Assembly (NCBI GenBank): GCA_008638375.1
Contig: CM018052.1
Span: 21,876,071-21,940,070 of the forward strand
Direction: 5' to 3'
DNA from: Nyssa sinensis
Lineage: Eukaryota; Streptophyta; Magnoliopsida; Cornales; Nyssaceae
DNA: 64,000 nucleotides
A model generated the notes under the pieces. The model made no database searches and was not told the DNA's origin. It worked only from the letters and a program-made list of their open reading frames with translations. A program made the translations under genes and the position numbers. Shown here in pieces: positions 1-13,069 of the stretch (its first letter is position 1; each line of letters opens with the position of its first letter).

Positions 1-1264
1 TCTCCATTGGAGATGCACAAGAAGGAGGGGAACTGAAGCATGACTGAACTGAGGCAGCCACCGAGGTCGTGCCTGAACCAAGCCAGAGGAGAGACTGCCA
101 CTGTTGGAGGTAAAAATTCAAATTTTTCCTTCATTTATTGGTTTGAATTTTTAGAATTGTTTTGAGGAAATTCTGAGGCTATAAGGACTGTAAGTGCATG
201 CATGTTAGCTAGACTAAAAATCTGGGTTGTTTAAGCATAAGAAAGACCATCGGACTGCTTGGAATTCAAGCAAAAACACAAATCTGCCATTAATGGACCT
301 GCACTGAATAGGGTCTGATCAACCTCCACCGAACTTGATTTGAGTTACCCAGACCTGAACTAGACCCCATTAGGTGTTTAAAGATCACCATCCGCGACTG
401 AAACTCACACGGGTAGACCCTCAAAACCGAACCTATAGGTCTCGGCCATGGAATCCAAAATCTGAAATAGGCCCTTAAACTGAAATTTCTAAATGGGATG
501 TTGATCCCCATGGAGGTACGGTCACAACAAGCCTAACCTCGTGCGATTTGGTGGAGAAATGAGGCCACGCGACCGAGCTGAAACCCCCATGATAATCGGT
601 TAAACAGAGCTCCACCCGTAATTTCGAGGCACAAAATCGATGCCAAGTTGTTGGTATAACCTGTGGGAATGGTTTGGAACCAAAAACAGTTGGAAACCGT
701 GCTTGAAATGGCACGAAATAGAGAAAAAATGGGGACTGGTATTAGGGCAACAATACCCTGCGCGATGGGGAAGACAGAGTCGACTCGGTCGACTCGCGTG
801 TCGACCCAGACACGTGTCGGTCTACGGGCGTGCCACTGCTTTAGTGGAACGGCACCGTTTTGATGTTTGATGTTTTAAATTTAAAATCAAATTCTGTCTG
901 TTTGGATGCGGAACTAATAAATTAAAATCAGGTTTTGGGGATAAGCTATCCGAGGATTAAGGGCCAAATTTGGGGTTAACCAGGATATCTAATTCCGGTT
1001 TTCTGAAGGTCACAGAACCGGTTGGTTTTTAAGAATTGTGAACCGGTTCACTGCTTGAACCCTAGAACCGCTTGGTTTGAACCCTAATTTTATGTAATTA
1101 TGTTTTGAACCCCAAATACTTTCTGAAATTACGGATTTGTCCCCCACTGTTTTGTAAAATTACACAGTGGCCCAGACTTTAGAAAATTTGTTCATTTAAG
1201 CCCTGAATAAATTAATTAAATAATAAAATAATTATTTAATTATTTTATTAAATAGGTAAAATTA

Positions 1265-2400
1265 CAATTTTACCCCTGGACATTAAATATGTCAAACGAA
1301 GTCCAAATTAAGTAAATAAATAGTGTATTTTCACTATTTCAAGCATCCTGGACTCAATGGTACAGTCCGATTTTGGAAATACAGTCCCGAAAAATACAGA
1401 CCCGTAAGTAATAAATGACTGAACTGCCCCTGATGGTACCCAGACCCAAATAAAAATATCAGATAGCCTATTTTGACTATCTCGAGTATTCTGAACTCAA
1501 CGGTGAGGTCCGTTTAATGAACTGAGGTCCCGAAAAATACAGACACATAAAGTGTAAATGACTGAATTGCCCTTAATGATACCCAGGGCCGATTAAACAT
1601 AACAGACAGTCCAATTTTACTATGTTGGACACTCTGGACCCAATGGTGGGGTCCATTTTATGAACTGACGTGCCGAAAAATACGACACATGAAATTACCA
1701 AATTACCCCTGATACTGTACGAGACCTAAACAAAGTCCGATTGGGACGAAACTGATACCGGTAGGAGCCCAGACACTGGTGAGACTGTATACTTGATTAG
1801 ATGACGAATCGGGGTCAGAATTACACAAAACGTAAAATGACCAAAATACCCCTGAGCACTATAAGTGCAAAGTAGAGGTTGAATAAAGGTCAAACTGATC
1901 TGATAAATTATCATAGGGATAATTATGAACACTGAAGGGCTAAATAAGACTCCGAGACAGTCAACGCGTAAAACGAGAAATGACCGATGTGTCCTGACGA
2001 TCTAAAGCAGATACCAAATGAAGTCCAAGGGACTTACAAATTTATACATGAGATATATGGGACGTTCTGAGGACCATGATAGGGTCCGGGGCAAAAATGA
2101 CAAAATTACCATTTTGCCCCTAGGACTAAATAAGTACCCAACTGATACCGATTAAAGTCTAAAAGACTTAAAACTTCATATATACGATATATGGGATATT
2201 CTGAGGACCATAACAGGGTCCGGGATAAGAATGGCAAAATTACCATTTTGCCCCTATGGTTAAAATGAGAACCTAACTGATACCGATTGGAGTCCAAAGG
2301 ACGTAAAACTTTGTACATAAGATATAAAGACTATTCCGAAGACCACGACAGGGTCCGGGACAAAAATGGCAAAATTACCATTTTGGCCCTAAGGTTGAAT
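1265..2400 (+). repeat. Degenerate ~139-bp modules in family B LTR
   Basis: Nine modules each end in a motif like TTGCCCCTGA or TTACCCCTGA, at about 1273, 1427, 1570, 1706, 1849, 1991, 2117, 2251 and 2386, so spacing is 126-154 bp. Several also share a phrase like GGTGAGGTCC and CCGAAAAATACAGACAC. Two or three recognisable modules exist in family A LTRs (for example 11690-12020). Sequence identity between modules is low except for the core phrases. Confidence 0.7.
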
Positions 2401-3099
2401 GAGTGCCTGACTGATAACAATTGAAGTCTAAATGACTTAGGATATAATCCTAATAACTGCTAAGCCTAATTAAAGAATGAAATAGCCTTGGGTGAGACCC
2501 AATGGAAGGGCGATAGGCTACTAGGCTATCTTAGGTAATCCGATAGATACCTAAGATGACGAATGAGACCTGAATGGATGAGTTCTGATCTGTCTATGAT
2601 TGATGGTTATTATTCAGGATATCCATGGAGATGCCTGACGTACCTGGAGGTTATCGGATTATTTATGCAAGGAAATAAGCGTAAAGTTTGTGAGTAACTT
2701 CTGACACTGTTTTGACACTGTTTTGATACTGTCCCTTGATTCACTGATCTGTTTTGAATGCAATTATTTAAGTGCAATTATTTAAATGCATGCTTTCCGT
2801 ACTATATCACTTATGACATGGTTTTAGTCTTTTTAAATAATTGACTATATTCCTGACCCCTGTGCTAGCATTCCGTACTGTTTTGCCCGTTTTGAACTGT
2901 TGAGATAAAATGGATATATTGAACCATTATTTCTGAAACGATTAAAATAAACCATGTGATATAGGCAAAGAACAACATTTTGTTGTATCGTACCGATTTG
3001 TATAGTATACTGTCTGAATGCTATATTGTTTAAATGTATGTACTTAATGTACGCCCTTTGTACCACATTCCACGTGATGTGCTTGTGTCCTTCGAATTA

Positions 3100-3900
3100 G
3101 GAATTCCGTTCAGTTCGGTTATGTGCTGTCCGTTAATGATATGTCTGCCTCGATTGATATGTTCCGTCCGGTTCTGACATGTTCCGTCCGTTAATGATGT
3201 TAAGTCTGTCTTGATTGATATATGGTCCAGTTCCGTTATGATCTATCCGTTCATGATATGTCTTTGTTTTGACTGATGTATTGTTCCGTTCGATTCTGTT
3301 ATGTTCCGTTTGTTGATGATCTGTCTGTCTCGATTGATATATGGTCCAATTCCGTTATGATCTGTCCGTTGATGATATGTCTTTGTTTTGACTGATGTAT
3401 TGTTCCGTTCGATTCCGTTATGTTCCGTTTGTTGATGATCTGTCTGTCTTGATTGATATATGGTCTAGTTCCGTTGTGTATTGTCCGTTGATGATACGTC
3501 CGTCTTGATTGAAATATTGTTCAGTCCAGTTATGATTAGTTCCGACAGTGATGTGTCCCTGACTTGATTGTTATATTGTTTCTACCCAGTTCCGTTATGA
3601 TGTGTCATGTTCATGATTTGCCTGTGTCCTGATTAGTGTATTGTTTCCGTTTAGTTCCGTTATAATTTTATCCGTTCACGATATGCCTTTGCTTGACTGA
3701 TGTATTGTTACCGTCCGATTCCGTTATATTCCGTCCGTTAATGTTATGTCTGCCTCGATTGATATGTTCCGTCCGGTTCCGACATGTTCCGTCCGTTGAT
3801 GATCTGTCTGTCTTGATTGATATAAGGTCCAGTTCCGTTATGATTCGTTCCGTTAATGAAGAGTCTGTGTCTTGACCGATATATTAGCAATAGTTATTGT
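3100..3900 (+). repeat. Tandem array rich in GTTCCGTTATG, ~119-bp period
   Basis: The phrase GATTGATATATGGTC recurs at 3213, 3332 and 3451, exactly 119 bp apart, and each 119-bp unit holds two related ~60-bp halves. Flanking copies are more degenerate. The homologous place in the other family B LTR (41436-42440) holds a 55-57-bp array, so the array has been rebuilt independently in the two copies. Confidence 0.8.
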
Positions 3901-4550
3901 TCTGACCGATTGGTTATGTCATGTTCCGATCCGTTTGTATTGTCTGTTCGATTCTGTTTTATTGTACTAGACTGCTTATGAAATGGATTTATAAAAATAG
4001 TTATTTTTGAAATGACTAAATTATCCCTGTGCCTTGGAAGCACAAAACTGGTTTTGAAACCCATGATAGGGAATCTGTGTTACTCACTGGGCTTATTTAA
4101 GCTCACCCCATTATTCTGACATTTTTCAGGAATTACCTCCATTGGATTAGATGGTACTGTGACATGACGTGAATAAGCTAAGTGGCATCGCAAGTAAGGA
4201 TCTGACGGCACTGAATTGTAGAGACTGGTTTATTGTGGATTGAACCTGGTTATTCCGGTGAGTGGTATGTTATGACTGACTTGACTGATATATACTAGAT
4301 AGACATGGCTCATGGAACTAATGGTACTCTAGAGATATTAGATCTGCTCTGTTGTTATATGCTTGATTTTAGATATGCTCTGAAATTAGAATTGCTGACT
4401 GACTGGATTTAGTCTTGCTCTGTGATACATATACTTATGATGGATAAGTGAGTTGCATTCCCGTGACACAAAGAAAAAGTTTTAAATTCCGCTGCATCTG
4501 ACCCTACAGTTGGAGTGCAATTTGTCGGAAAGTTCAGAATTTGCCTTTGG

Positions 4551-4569
4551 TTGGTCGCGTCGCGACCAA
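4551..4569. repeat. Perfect 9-bp inverted repeat near LTR 3' end
   Basis: TTGGTCGCG, one T, then CGCGACCAA, about 50 bp before the LTR end. The same place in the copy at 37566-43599 is only partly complementary. It could fold in RNA; no function is known to me. Confidence 0.8.
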
Positions 4570-4619
4570 CTGGCAGTCACGTCCTCGACATCCGCGTAGG
4601 GTGGGGTTCGGGATGTGAC

Positions 4620-6575
4620 ATCGAAAACACCCAGAAAATCAAGTTTAAAAAGCTTGATTTTCTGAAATTCCGGTCACCGGCGCCGGAGAAGGTGACCGGA
4701 GCTTCGCCGGAAAAACGGGGGACGAAGGGGTGCTGTTCTGGGTCGGGTCCGGTTCGGTTCGGGCGTGGACCGCCCCTGCCACGTGTCGCGTGGTTGTTTT
4801 AACTTAAAATGGAAATTTGGCCCGTTTGGTTGCAAGGATAAGAAATTTAGAAATTGGAATTAAATTAAAACCGGGATATCCTATCCCTGTTCTAGGATTA
4901 GCCCCTGTTTGGTTAACCTGATTAGGAATAACAAATTAAACTAGTTTCAATTTGAACCTTTTGGAATTTGAACCTTAACCCTGAACTTTCGGAAATTACA
5001 AATTGACCCCCCAACTGTCAGAAATTACACTTTGACCCACCTGATTAAATTATTAATAAAATATTAATTAAATTAATTAATTAATTATTTAATTTAATTA
5101 ATTTAATTAATTAAATATTCAAAAACATCCCGGAGTTCAAATGGGACAAGTCATTAGTGTATTTTGACTATCTCGACCATTCCGAGACCAATGGTGAGGT
5201 CTATTTTACGAGACGGGGTCCCGAAAAATAAAAGACCTGTAGTAACCCTTAAAATTATCAAAATGCCCCTAACTTGAAACACTGTCAGACAAACTCCGAA
5301 TTAGGTAAACAGATAGTGAAATTTTATTATCTCGAACATTCCGGACTCAACCGTGGAGTCTGATTTGTGGAAAGATGTCACGAAATGTAAGGACACGTGT
5401 AAAGTGCAAAATGACTGTTTTGCCCTTTTCAACCCTAGTATCCGAATTGAGTTCTACGAAAACCTAAACTTATTTTCTTCAACATCCTAAAACCAATGGT
5501 AGAGTTTAATTTAGCAGAATAGAAACTTATGAATTAAAGGCATAAAATTTGATGAATAGCATAAATTCAAATAACAATAGACTGAGTTGTAATTTCTACT
5601 CTTAGGGACACTGACAGGACAGGAGGAGGCGATCTGATCTTCTGCATTTTCATCCGCCAGTTCAGTTACATATAGTGCACGATCTTCTAGGGTTGATACC
5701 AACCCATCAGGTATGGTGTTTTGCTAATGTTAGAAATGAAGTTAAGTTAGGAATATTTGTGAATGACTGGAATGACTTACGTGCTTATGTGGAATGTGTT
5801 TACTTGATGATTTAGGGTTGATTGCTCATATGCTTGCATGTCACTTGTGCTTTATGAAAATTTAGTGAATGGTGAATGTGAATCATGACCTGTGTTTAAG
5901 TTGATAAGAGGAGCTATGCTTGCATATGGAATTGATTGATGATTTATATATTATTGTTCGAGCATGCTATATTATTAATAACCATGTTCATTGAGGTTGC
6001 ATTGGCATATTGGCATATGATGAATCCTTTGAGAACATAGTGTGGGTTGAGCATTGCATTATGAGGGTGTAGATCCTGTGGTGAAAAACCCAAAATTGGC
6101 CATTGCATCGGGGAGTACCCGGAAAAGAGACATGGGTGTGGCATAGAGTTGTGCATGGGTGCGTCATGCATACCATTCATATATTACTGTGATGCTTTGA
6201 ATGACATTTAGAGATAAATGTACACTTTGCACATGCCACGCCTTAGCTTTATTTCTTGCATTAGCACTTCATCATACCAGCAGTTGAGCTGACCCATTCG
6301 TGGGCAACATTTTCAGATGAGGACCCTCCAGCTATTTGAGACCTAGTGATGCTTTGATAGGAGGAGGCACTTGTTATATTTTGGTCCGTGGGACCTATGT
6401 TTTGTAATGTAAGGGCTTAAGCCCGAATGACCTATGAACGATGTATTCATGTTATCTTATGTATTGATGGGGATGGACCCATGTTTAGTGGATTTATTTA
6501 CCTTGTCCTTTTATTTATTTTATTTTCTGTCTCGTCAGTCGCGCCTCGGGTTCGGTCAGAATTCGGGGTGTGACA
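4620..6575 (+). mobile_element. 3' remainder of a family A LTR, + sense
   Basis: It ends in GAATTCGGGGTGTGACA at 6575. It carries landmarks seen (reverse complemented) in the other family A LTRs: a CCGG/CGCC-rich patch at 4670-4790, the phrase ACGGGGTCCCGAAAAATAAAAG near 5215, a conserved core near 6060-6100 (GTAGATCCTGTGGTGAAAAA), and the palindrome GGGCTTAAGCCC at 6413-6424. Its 5' part is displaced by the family B LTR that ends at 4619. No coding sequence is credible. Confidence 0.8.
6413..6424. promoter_or_regulatory. Conserved LTR palindrome GGGCTTAAGCCC
   Basis: A perfect 12-bp palindrome 151 bp before the LTR 3' end. The same palindrome is found in several other LTRs here at about the same distance from the end (23575-23586, 47808-47819), and at 50835-50846 in an LTR with an extra segment. 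It may be a protein-binding site or RNA hairpin in R/U5; that role is inference. Confidence 0.5.
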
Positions 6576-8159
6576 TTAAATACTCTAAGCTTATATTTGA
6601 TCAATCTTTAAAAAATTAGCATTTATTATACCAGTCAATTCTTTAAGATTTTACTTACTGGTAAACAATTTTGTATCTTCTCATTGCATTGAGATTTATG
6701 AGTAGCTATTACCATTGTGAGGCAAAATGAGATATTTTGCTGGGTAAAGAGTTAGGACCTCTTATTGTAAATGTTTGACCTCCACTTGCGAAGGAGATCA
6801 TGATAGTGAAAAAACTCAACTAGGGATGTTTGAGTCGAGAATGTATGAAGTTTTTTGAATCTTGTAAAAATTATTGTATTTGTTCTCTCTCTCTCTCTCT
6901 ACTCTTTTACATACTTGTGCATTTCTTGGATTCATTTTTAAAGTTTGTAAAAGTTGTCAATATTTACAAAATACCTTATTCACCCCTTTCTTTAGGGTAT
7001 ATATTTGGGCAACACACATATTCAATATGTTCCTAACGTATCTGTGTCGTATATTTTTTAGAAATGTCGTGTCCGTGTGTTCCTGTTCGTGTATTCATGT
7101 CACATATCTGTATCTGTATCCATGATTCTTAGCTATTAGAGCTATCACGACTGAATTAAAAAAAAATTATAAACAATTACGTATTTGACAAAAAAGGCTT
7201 TAGGAAAATATTTGTTTTTCAAACAGCACAAGAATATATTTTTTAAAACTAAAGCAAATTATATAATCAAGAAGCCAAATTATGTTAATAATCATCCCTC
7301 TCATTGATATAGATTGACCAAAATTATGTTAATTATTCTCAAATTCACTACCCATATTGGCTTTCTTCATTTCTCTTTATATATTAATTTTATTTTTGTT
7401 TTGTTATACTTCCAATGTACATTTCAATTCTCTAAAAGTCTAAGTTATGCTATACAATATAATAATTCCAATTTATTTGGCCTTCCTTACATTTAATAAA
7501 ATATTCTCTTATAAATTGGATTTAAAAAAATATATTTATATTTATATCTTATTATTATAGTATCTGTTTCATTTATTATGTATTTAAAAATATTAATAAT
7601 TTTTATGTTATTAATGCTAATACTTCTTTGTTTTCATTTTTTATATGAGATATCAGGACATAGATTGTTTATGATAGCATCCATTAAATTGAATAATTTT
7701 ATTAAATTATTACGAGTTATATAATAATATGTAATACACTCTATAATTCTAATAATTGGATAATTTTTTCATGTGAAACGCACGTGCTTTAAAAACTAGT
7801 ATATAGATAAATCCCTCATAAATTTCCTACACGACAGGAGATAACCCTCTCCCTAGTTATAAATCCCCTAACTTATAAATCACTATAATCTTGATGAACA
7901 TGAGATTCGATCTCGAGATCTTTGATAGTGTCACATTTATTATATAAGTTAGTTAACATATTTAATTGTCAATTTCAAGATACATGTAAAGATCTGAAAA
8001 ATCAAGGTAAATTTTTCGTTTTGCTAGTAGGACACTATTCATGTATTATTTGCCGGTAGGACACTATACATGCATTATTTTGACATAAGTCATGTTTAGA
8101 AGCATGATTTTAGTATACTATAGAAGAGAAATATGTATAGAATATTAAAATACACCTTC
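6576..8159. other. AT-rich intergenic stretch, no gene
   Basis: No reading frame longer than about 80 residues looks like protein. It holds a short CT run at 6886-6901, very AT-rich DNA at 7140-7740, and a GCACGTGC palindrome followed by AAAAACTAGT at about 7773-7799 that resembles the 3' end of a Helitron. It is the flank between two LTR insertions. Confidence 0.6.
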
Positions 8160-10131
8160 TGTGAGAATTTAAGTCTAATTGGAGATAGTTTGAAAAATTG
8201 GACCAAAAGGGCATCCCGGGTGGACTCGGCCGCACCTGTTAGCAAGTGAAATAAATTTTTTGAAAAATATCATTTAAAATAATTTTAAGAACTTTAGTTA
8301 AATCAGAATATCGAATTGAGGCGTTTCGGGATGGGTTGTAGTGTAACAGGGTCCTTCGACTCATTAAGGGCAAAATGATCTTTTCACCCCTTAACCCCTT
8401 TATTATAAATATAACCCTTGAGAGATAAAATTATCAGAAATGGGTCTGAGAAAGAGCAGTAGGTCGTGCATGGAGAGAAAAGGCGAAGAAAACCTAGTTT
8501 TTCTAACTTTCTACCTTCCAAAACTCATCTCTAGCCTTGGAATTTCACAAGGTTTCCTTCTAGGAAGTTGTTCCCCACCTCAAGGGCTACATTCTTACTA
8601 ATTGGTTTGGCTGCACAGCGAGCACAACTCCATAGGGTTGAGAAAACCCTTCTAGGTATGATATTTTGCTAAGTAAAGAGTAAGGTTGAGTTTAGGAGTG
8701 TTTTTATATGTTAATTGTATGACTTACATGTTTACTTATTGTTAGAAAAGCACCTAGCATATAGTTGCTTTGAAAACCTAGGGTTGGTACCTTGTGTACA
8801 TATGTATTCTTTGGAAATTTGGTGAAGTAATGAATATGTAACATGAATATATGTATAATTTATTACATTCTAGCTTGTGTTCATGTAGACAAAGTGTTGT
8901 AGTTTGAAAGTTGTGTTTTGCTTAATGTATTGGTACTTTGTGTACTTGTGTAATATTTGAGAATTTGGTAAGGTTGTGAATAAGTAACATAATTATATGT
9001 GTAATTGATTGGGTTATATGCTATGTTCATGTGGGCAAAGTTTTGTGGTTTAAAAGTTATACTTTACTTTATGCGTTATGCATTATTTAAGGCATACTCC
9101 ATGGGTTTGATAAATGCTTCATTGAAATTGCATAGAAAAATTAAGGCATCTTGGCATACTTGAATCTCTAGAACATGGCGTGTGTTGAGCACTTCGGTTC
9201 TATGCATTATGAGGGTATAGATCCTGTGGTGAAAACCCCAAAATTTGGCCAAGGACTGGTATTCACTAATCTAAAGGGAGCGGACCATGAAACGAGACAT
9301 GGGTTGGGCATAGAGTTGCATGGGTGTGTCATGCATACTGCTATTGCATTGCATTGATTAATTGAAAGGCATATAGCTTATAAATGTACACTTTGCATAT
9401 GCTACGCCTTAACTTTGTTCTTTATATTAGCATTATGTCATACTGTGTCGTCGTGCTTACCCTATATGGGATTACATATTGCATATGAGACTCCTGCCAC
9501 ATGAGACTTAATGAAGTCCTGACGCATGAAGGGGAAAATGGATTTTGAAGTATATTTGGCCTAAGGACTACATTTTGTATGTATGGGCATAAGCCCAAAT
9601 AACTTGTGTTTAATTTGGATAACGGTAGACTATAGGCCTTGGACCATTTTGTAATGTAAGGGCTTAAACTCAAATGACAAATAGAGTATTTTTGTTTAAT
9701 GTGCATCACATGTATATGTTAGGAACAATGTAAGAAAAAGGATCATGGTAAGGATTATATGCAAGTATGAATGTTAGTATATAATGAATTAAGAAAGTAG
9801 GCATTGAGCCTTGAACTTACTTGATAATGTAGATGTATGTTAAATTTTCATAAACTTGTGGCCATCGAGTGAGGGTGGATTGTGCATATACTTGTATATA
9901 TAAATTGTTGTAAAATATTAGGTGGAAAATGCTTAGAAAATAAAGGTGCCCATGTCAAAATTTTGTGAATTAAAAAGAGTTGTTATGTGTGTAAAATGGC
10001 CATATATAAGTGGGAAAAAGTGCCAAAAAGTGGGGGTTAAAAACCTTGAAGGAGTAGATTAAAAATTAGAAAAATTAGCTTGCAGCACTTTGGAATAAAA
10101 TTCAGAAAAGTGGGAAAACAGCTTGTAGCAA

Positions 10132-10151
10132 TACACTGTAGCTACAGTGTA
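10132..10151. repeat. Perfect 20-bp palindrome
   Basis: TACACTGTAGCTACAGTGTA reads the same on both strands. It lies in the divergent LTR, before a CG-rich stretch (GCATGCATGCGCGCGCACG near 10171). No known role. Confidence 0.7.
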
Positions 10152-10502
10152 GCAGCCCAGACCAGCCACTTGCATGCATGCGCGCGCACGCCCTGCCACG
10201 CGCCTGTTGTCTTGCCCACACGTGCCTGCTGCCTAGGGCATGTGATGGGCATGCCATGACTTGCCTTCCAAGGCCATTTTAAGATCATTCTTTCCTATGT
10301 TTGACACCACCTTTTGGAGCCCCTTTTTGGCCACTTTTGCCCATTATACCAAGTCATGTTGGACACTTTTTTGGGACACATTTTAGTTAATATTTAAGGT
10401 CATGTTTGGCCACTTCCTTAGACCACTTTAGGTAGGATTGTTGACCTATTCTTGGTTTATGCCTTAGGGAATTTGGGGCCCATTTGAGCCATTGTTCCAA
10501 GA

Positions 10503-10507
10503 CACAT
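10503..10507. repeat. Left target-site duplication CACAT
   Basis: CACAT directly precedes the LTR start TGTCACG at 10508 and is matched by CACAT at 21919-21923, as expected for Ty3/gypsy integration. Confidence 0.93.
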
Positions 10508-13025
10508 TGTCACGCCCCGAATTCCAGCGAACCCGAGGCGCGAGTAACAAGACAAAAAGAAATAAAATAATAAAGAAATAAAAGATAATTTAGGATAATC
10601 ACATACATTCTACATACTGTTCTGATACATTACATAGGGTCTGGTCCATTTGTTCACAACATACAAAATAAGAAACAGTCTCGGGCTTATGCCCTTAAAC
10701 AATATCAAATGCGCCCCTCGGGCCAAACATAATCCCCAATCAAATCATCTCCACGTCTCGCACAACTGGATCATCATCTGAAATGCTTGCCCCACTAAAA
10801 GGGTCAGCTCAACATGCTGGTACAATATAATGCTAATGCAAGAAACAAAACTAAGGGCGTGGCATGTGCAAGTGTACAGTTATTTCTATATGGCATTCGA
10901 TATCATTATGGCAGTATATGAACAGTATACAATATATGAGTAGTATGCGTGACACACCTATGCAACTCTATGCCCACCCATGTCTCATGATACGACCCTT
11001 CCCCGCTGGCATGAGTACCGCCACGTATGTCTCGCTTCACGGTCCGGAACCCGTCAGGCAAGCGAGTACCTATTGGCCGATTTTGGGTTTTTCACCACAG
11101 GATCTGCACCCTCATAATGCATAGCACCACGTGTTCAACTCACGCCATGCACAAAGAACCACATTATGCCAAGATGCTCTGATTCATTCAAGCCACAATG
11201 TAATCTCAATGATGCATCTCATTCATACATGAAGCATGCTTTCAATCATATATCTCATAGTCTCAATAATTCTCAAGGAATACAATTCACACACAATATA
11301 CTAACACATGCGATATACATACAATCATTATCTATATCATCACCCAACTTACAGCAAGATAGCATGAAGCACATAAGCATGTGAACAATCGAGCAAACAG
11401 GTGAACAATCAAGGCAGCAGAACAAGTATTCCTAATCTCAATTCTATTTCTTACTTAGCACAATATATCGTACCTGATAATCGACCTCAACTTGGGAAAG
11501 TGTACTCGTAGTATGGTAGGATCACTGTGAGAATACCGAAGGTCAGATCACCTTCTCCTTGCCCTTTCGTGTCCCTAAAATCATAACATGTGACTCAGTT
11601 CATTTGTTTCCTGAATGATGCTATTCAACAAATTTTATGTTTTTATTTTATAAGTTTCTATTTTGCTAAATTAGACTCTACTATTGAGTCTGGGACGTCG
11701 AAGAAAATAAGTTTAGGTTTTCATAGGACTCAATTCGGACATCTGGGTTCAAAAGGGCAAAACAGTCATTTTGCACTTTTCACGGGTCCTTACATTTCGA
11801 GACCTCTTTTCACAAATTGGACTACACAGTTGAGTCCGGCATGCTCGAGATAATAAAGTTTCACTATTTGTTTACTAAATTTGGAGTTCGTTTGACTGTG
11901 TTTCAGTTCAGGGGCATTTTGGTAATTTTAAAGGTTACTACAGGTCTTTTATTTTTTGGGACCCCGTCTAGTAAAACGGACCTCACCGTTGGCCTCAGAA
12001 TGGCCGAGATAGTCAAAATGCACTAATGACTTGTCCCATTTGGACTCCGGGTTATTTTAGAATATTTAAATAATTAAATTAATTTATTAATTAATTAATT
12101 TAATTAATATTTTATTAATATTTTATTCTGGTGGGTCAAGTTATAATAATTAACAGTTGGGGGGGTCAGTTTGTAAATTCTGAAAGTTCTGGGTCAAAGT
12201 TTAATTTCCAAAAAGTCTAGGGGTTACCCAAACAGGGATTAGTCCAGAACAAGGATAGGATATCCCTGTTTCTGTTTCAATTTCAATTTTCAATTTCTTA
12301 GACCCGTAGCCAAACAGTCCCATTCCCATTTTTAATTTAAAACCACAGGACGACACGTGGCAGGGGCGGATCTCCTAAGCCCGACTCAGACCCGAACCGG
12401 ACCCGGACCCGACCCGAACAGTCCCCTTTCTTCCTCGTTTTTCCGGCGAGACACCAGTAGGGTTCCGGCGCCTTCTTCGACGCCGGCAAGATTTTTTCGG
12501 CGACTTTTCAAGGTTTTAAAAACGCCGTTTTCTATAGTTTTTCATGTAGATTTCATTCCCACCCTTCGTTTTTGGTTTGGACCAATAGATCATCACGAAT
12601 AGAAGGTCAAACGGTCATAGCCGATTTTTCGGCCAACATTTCTTTTTGGTTTTTATGCCTATTCCTTTACTGTTTTTGGCCCAAACAACTCCCTATTGTT
12701 TTCTGCACCTAAGAGGATTATTTTACTCCCATTTAAACCAAGTTTTACACATAAAATGTCAAGACCCACTTCTTATAACTGAGACCTACAACTCACGTTT
12801 TCTATCTCATTTCCTAACCATTTTAAGTGATTTCTTTTGCAAAATAATCCATATTTCATACATTATAAGAATCGAGAATCAAATCTATATAACATGCTAA
12901 GAAACAAAAAAAAAAACAGAAATGAAGTCACTCACAGTTTTTGTTGGGTTTCTCTCTCTAGCCGTGCACCTCTTCCACCTTCTGGTTCCAAGCTTAAATC
13001 AAGCTCCAAAATCTCTTCTCCCTTC

Positions 13026-13069
<44 letters not shown>

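Larger units (their letters stand above)
1..4619 (+). mobile_element. Giant Ty3/gypsy LTR (family B), 3' part, cut by window start
   Basis: The stretch ends in GGGATGTGACA, the same 3' end as the complete family B LTR at 37566-43599, and aligns with that LTR from about 38437 to its end. The 5' part lies outside the window. It has no credible open frame. It carries a run of about nine degenerate modules near 1265-2450, a tandem array near 3100-3900, and a hairpin at 4551-4569. It interrupts another LTR whose remainder starts at 4620. No internal coding region adjoins its 3' end, so it is probably a solo LTR; the target-site duplication cannot be checked because the left end is missing. Confidence 0.85.
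8160..10507 (+). mobile_element. Divergent LTR, left part, + sense (split by Tekay element)
   Basis: The stretch 9180-9360 carries the conserved LTR core (GTAGATCCTGTGGTGAAAA near 9220) and the CTTTGCATATGCTACGCCTTA phrase also found near 6220-6245. 9860-9890 (GGCCATCGAGTGAGG) matches the reverse complement of 50545-50560. The sequence resumes after the element at 21924 and ends in GAGCATGACA at 22183. The 5' boundary is not resolved; it lies about 8150-8340. No open frame is credible. Confidence 0.65.
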
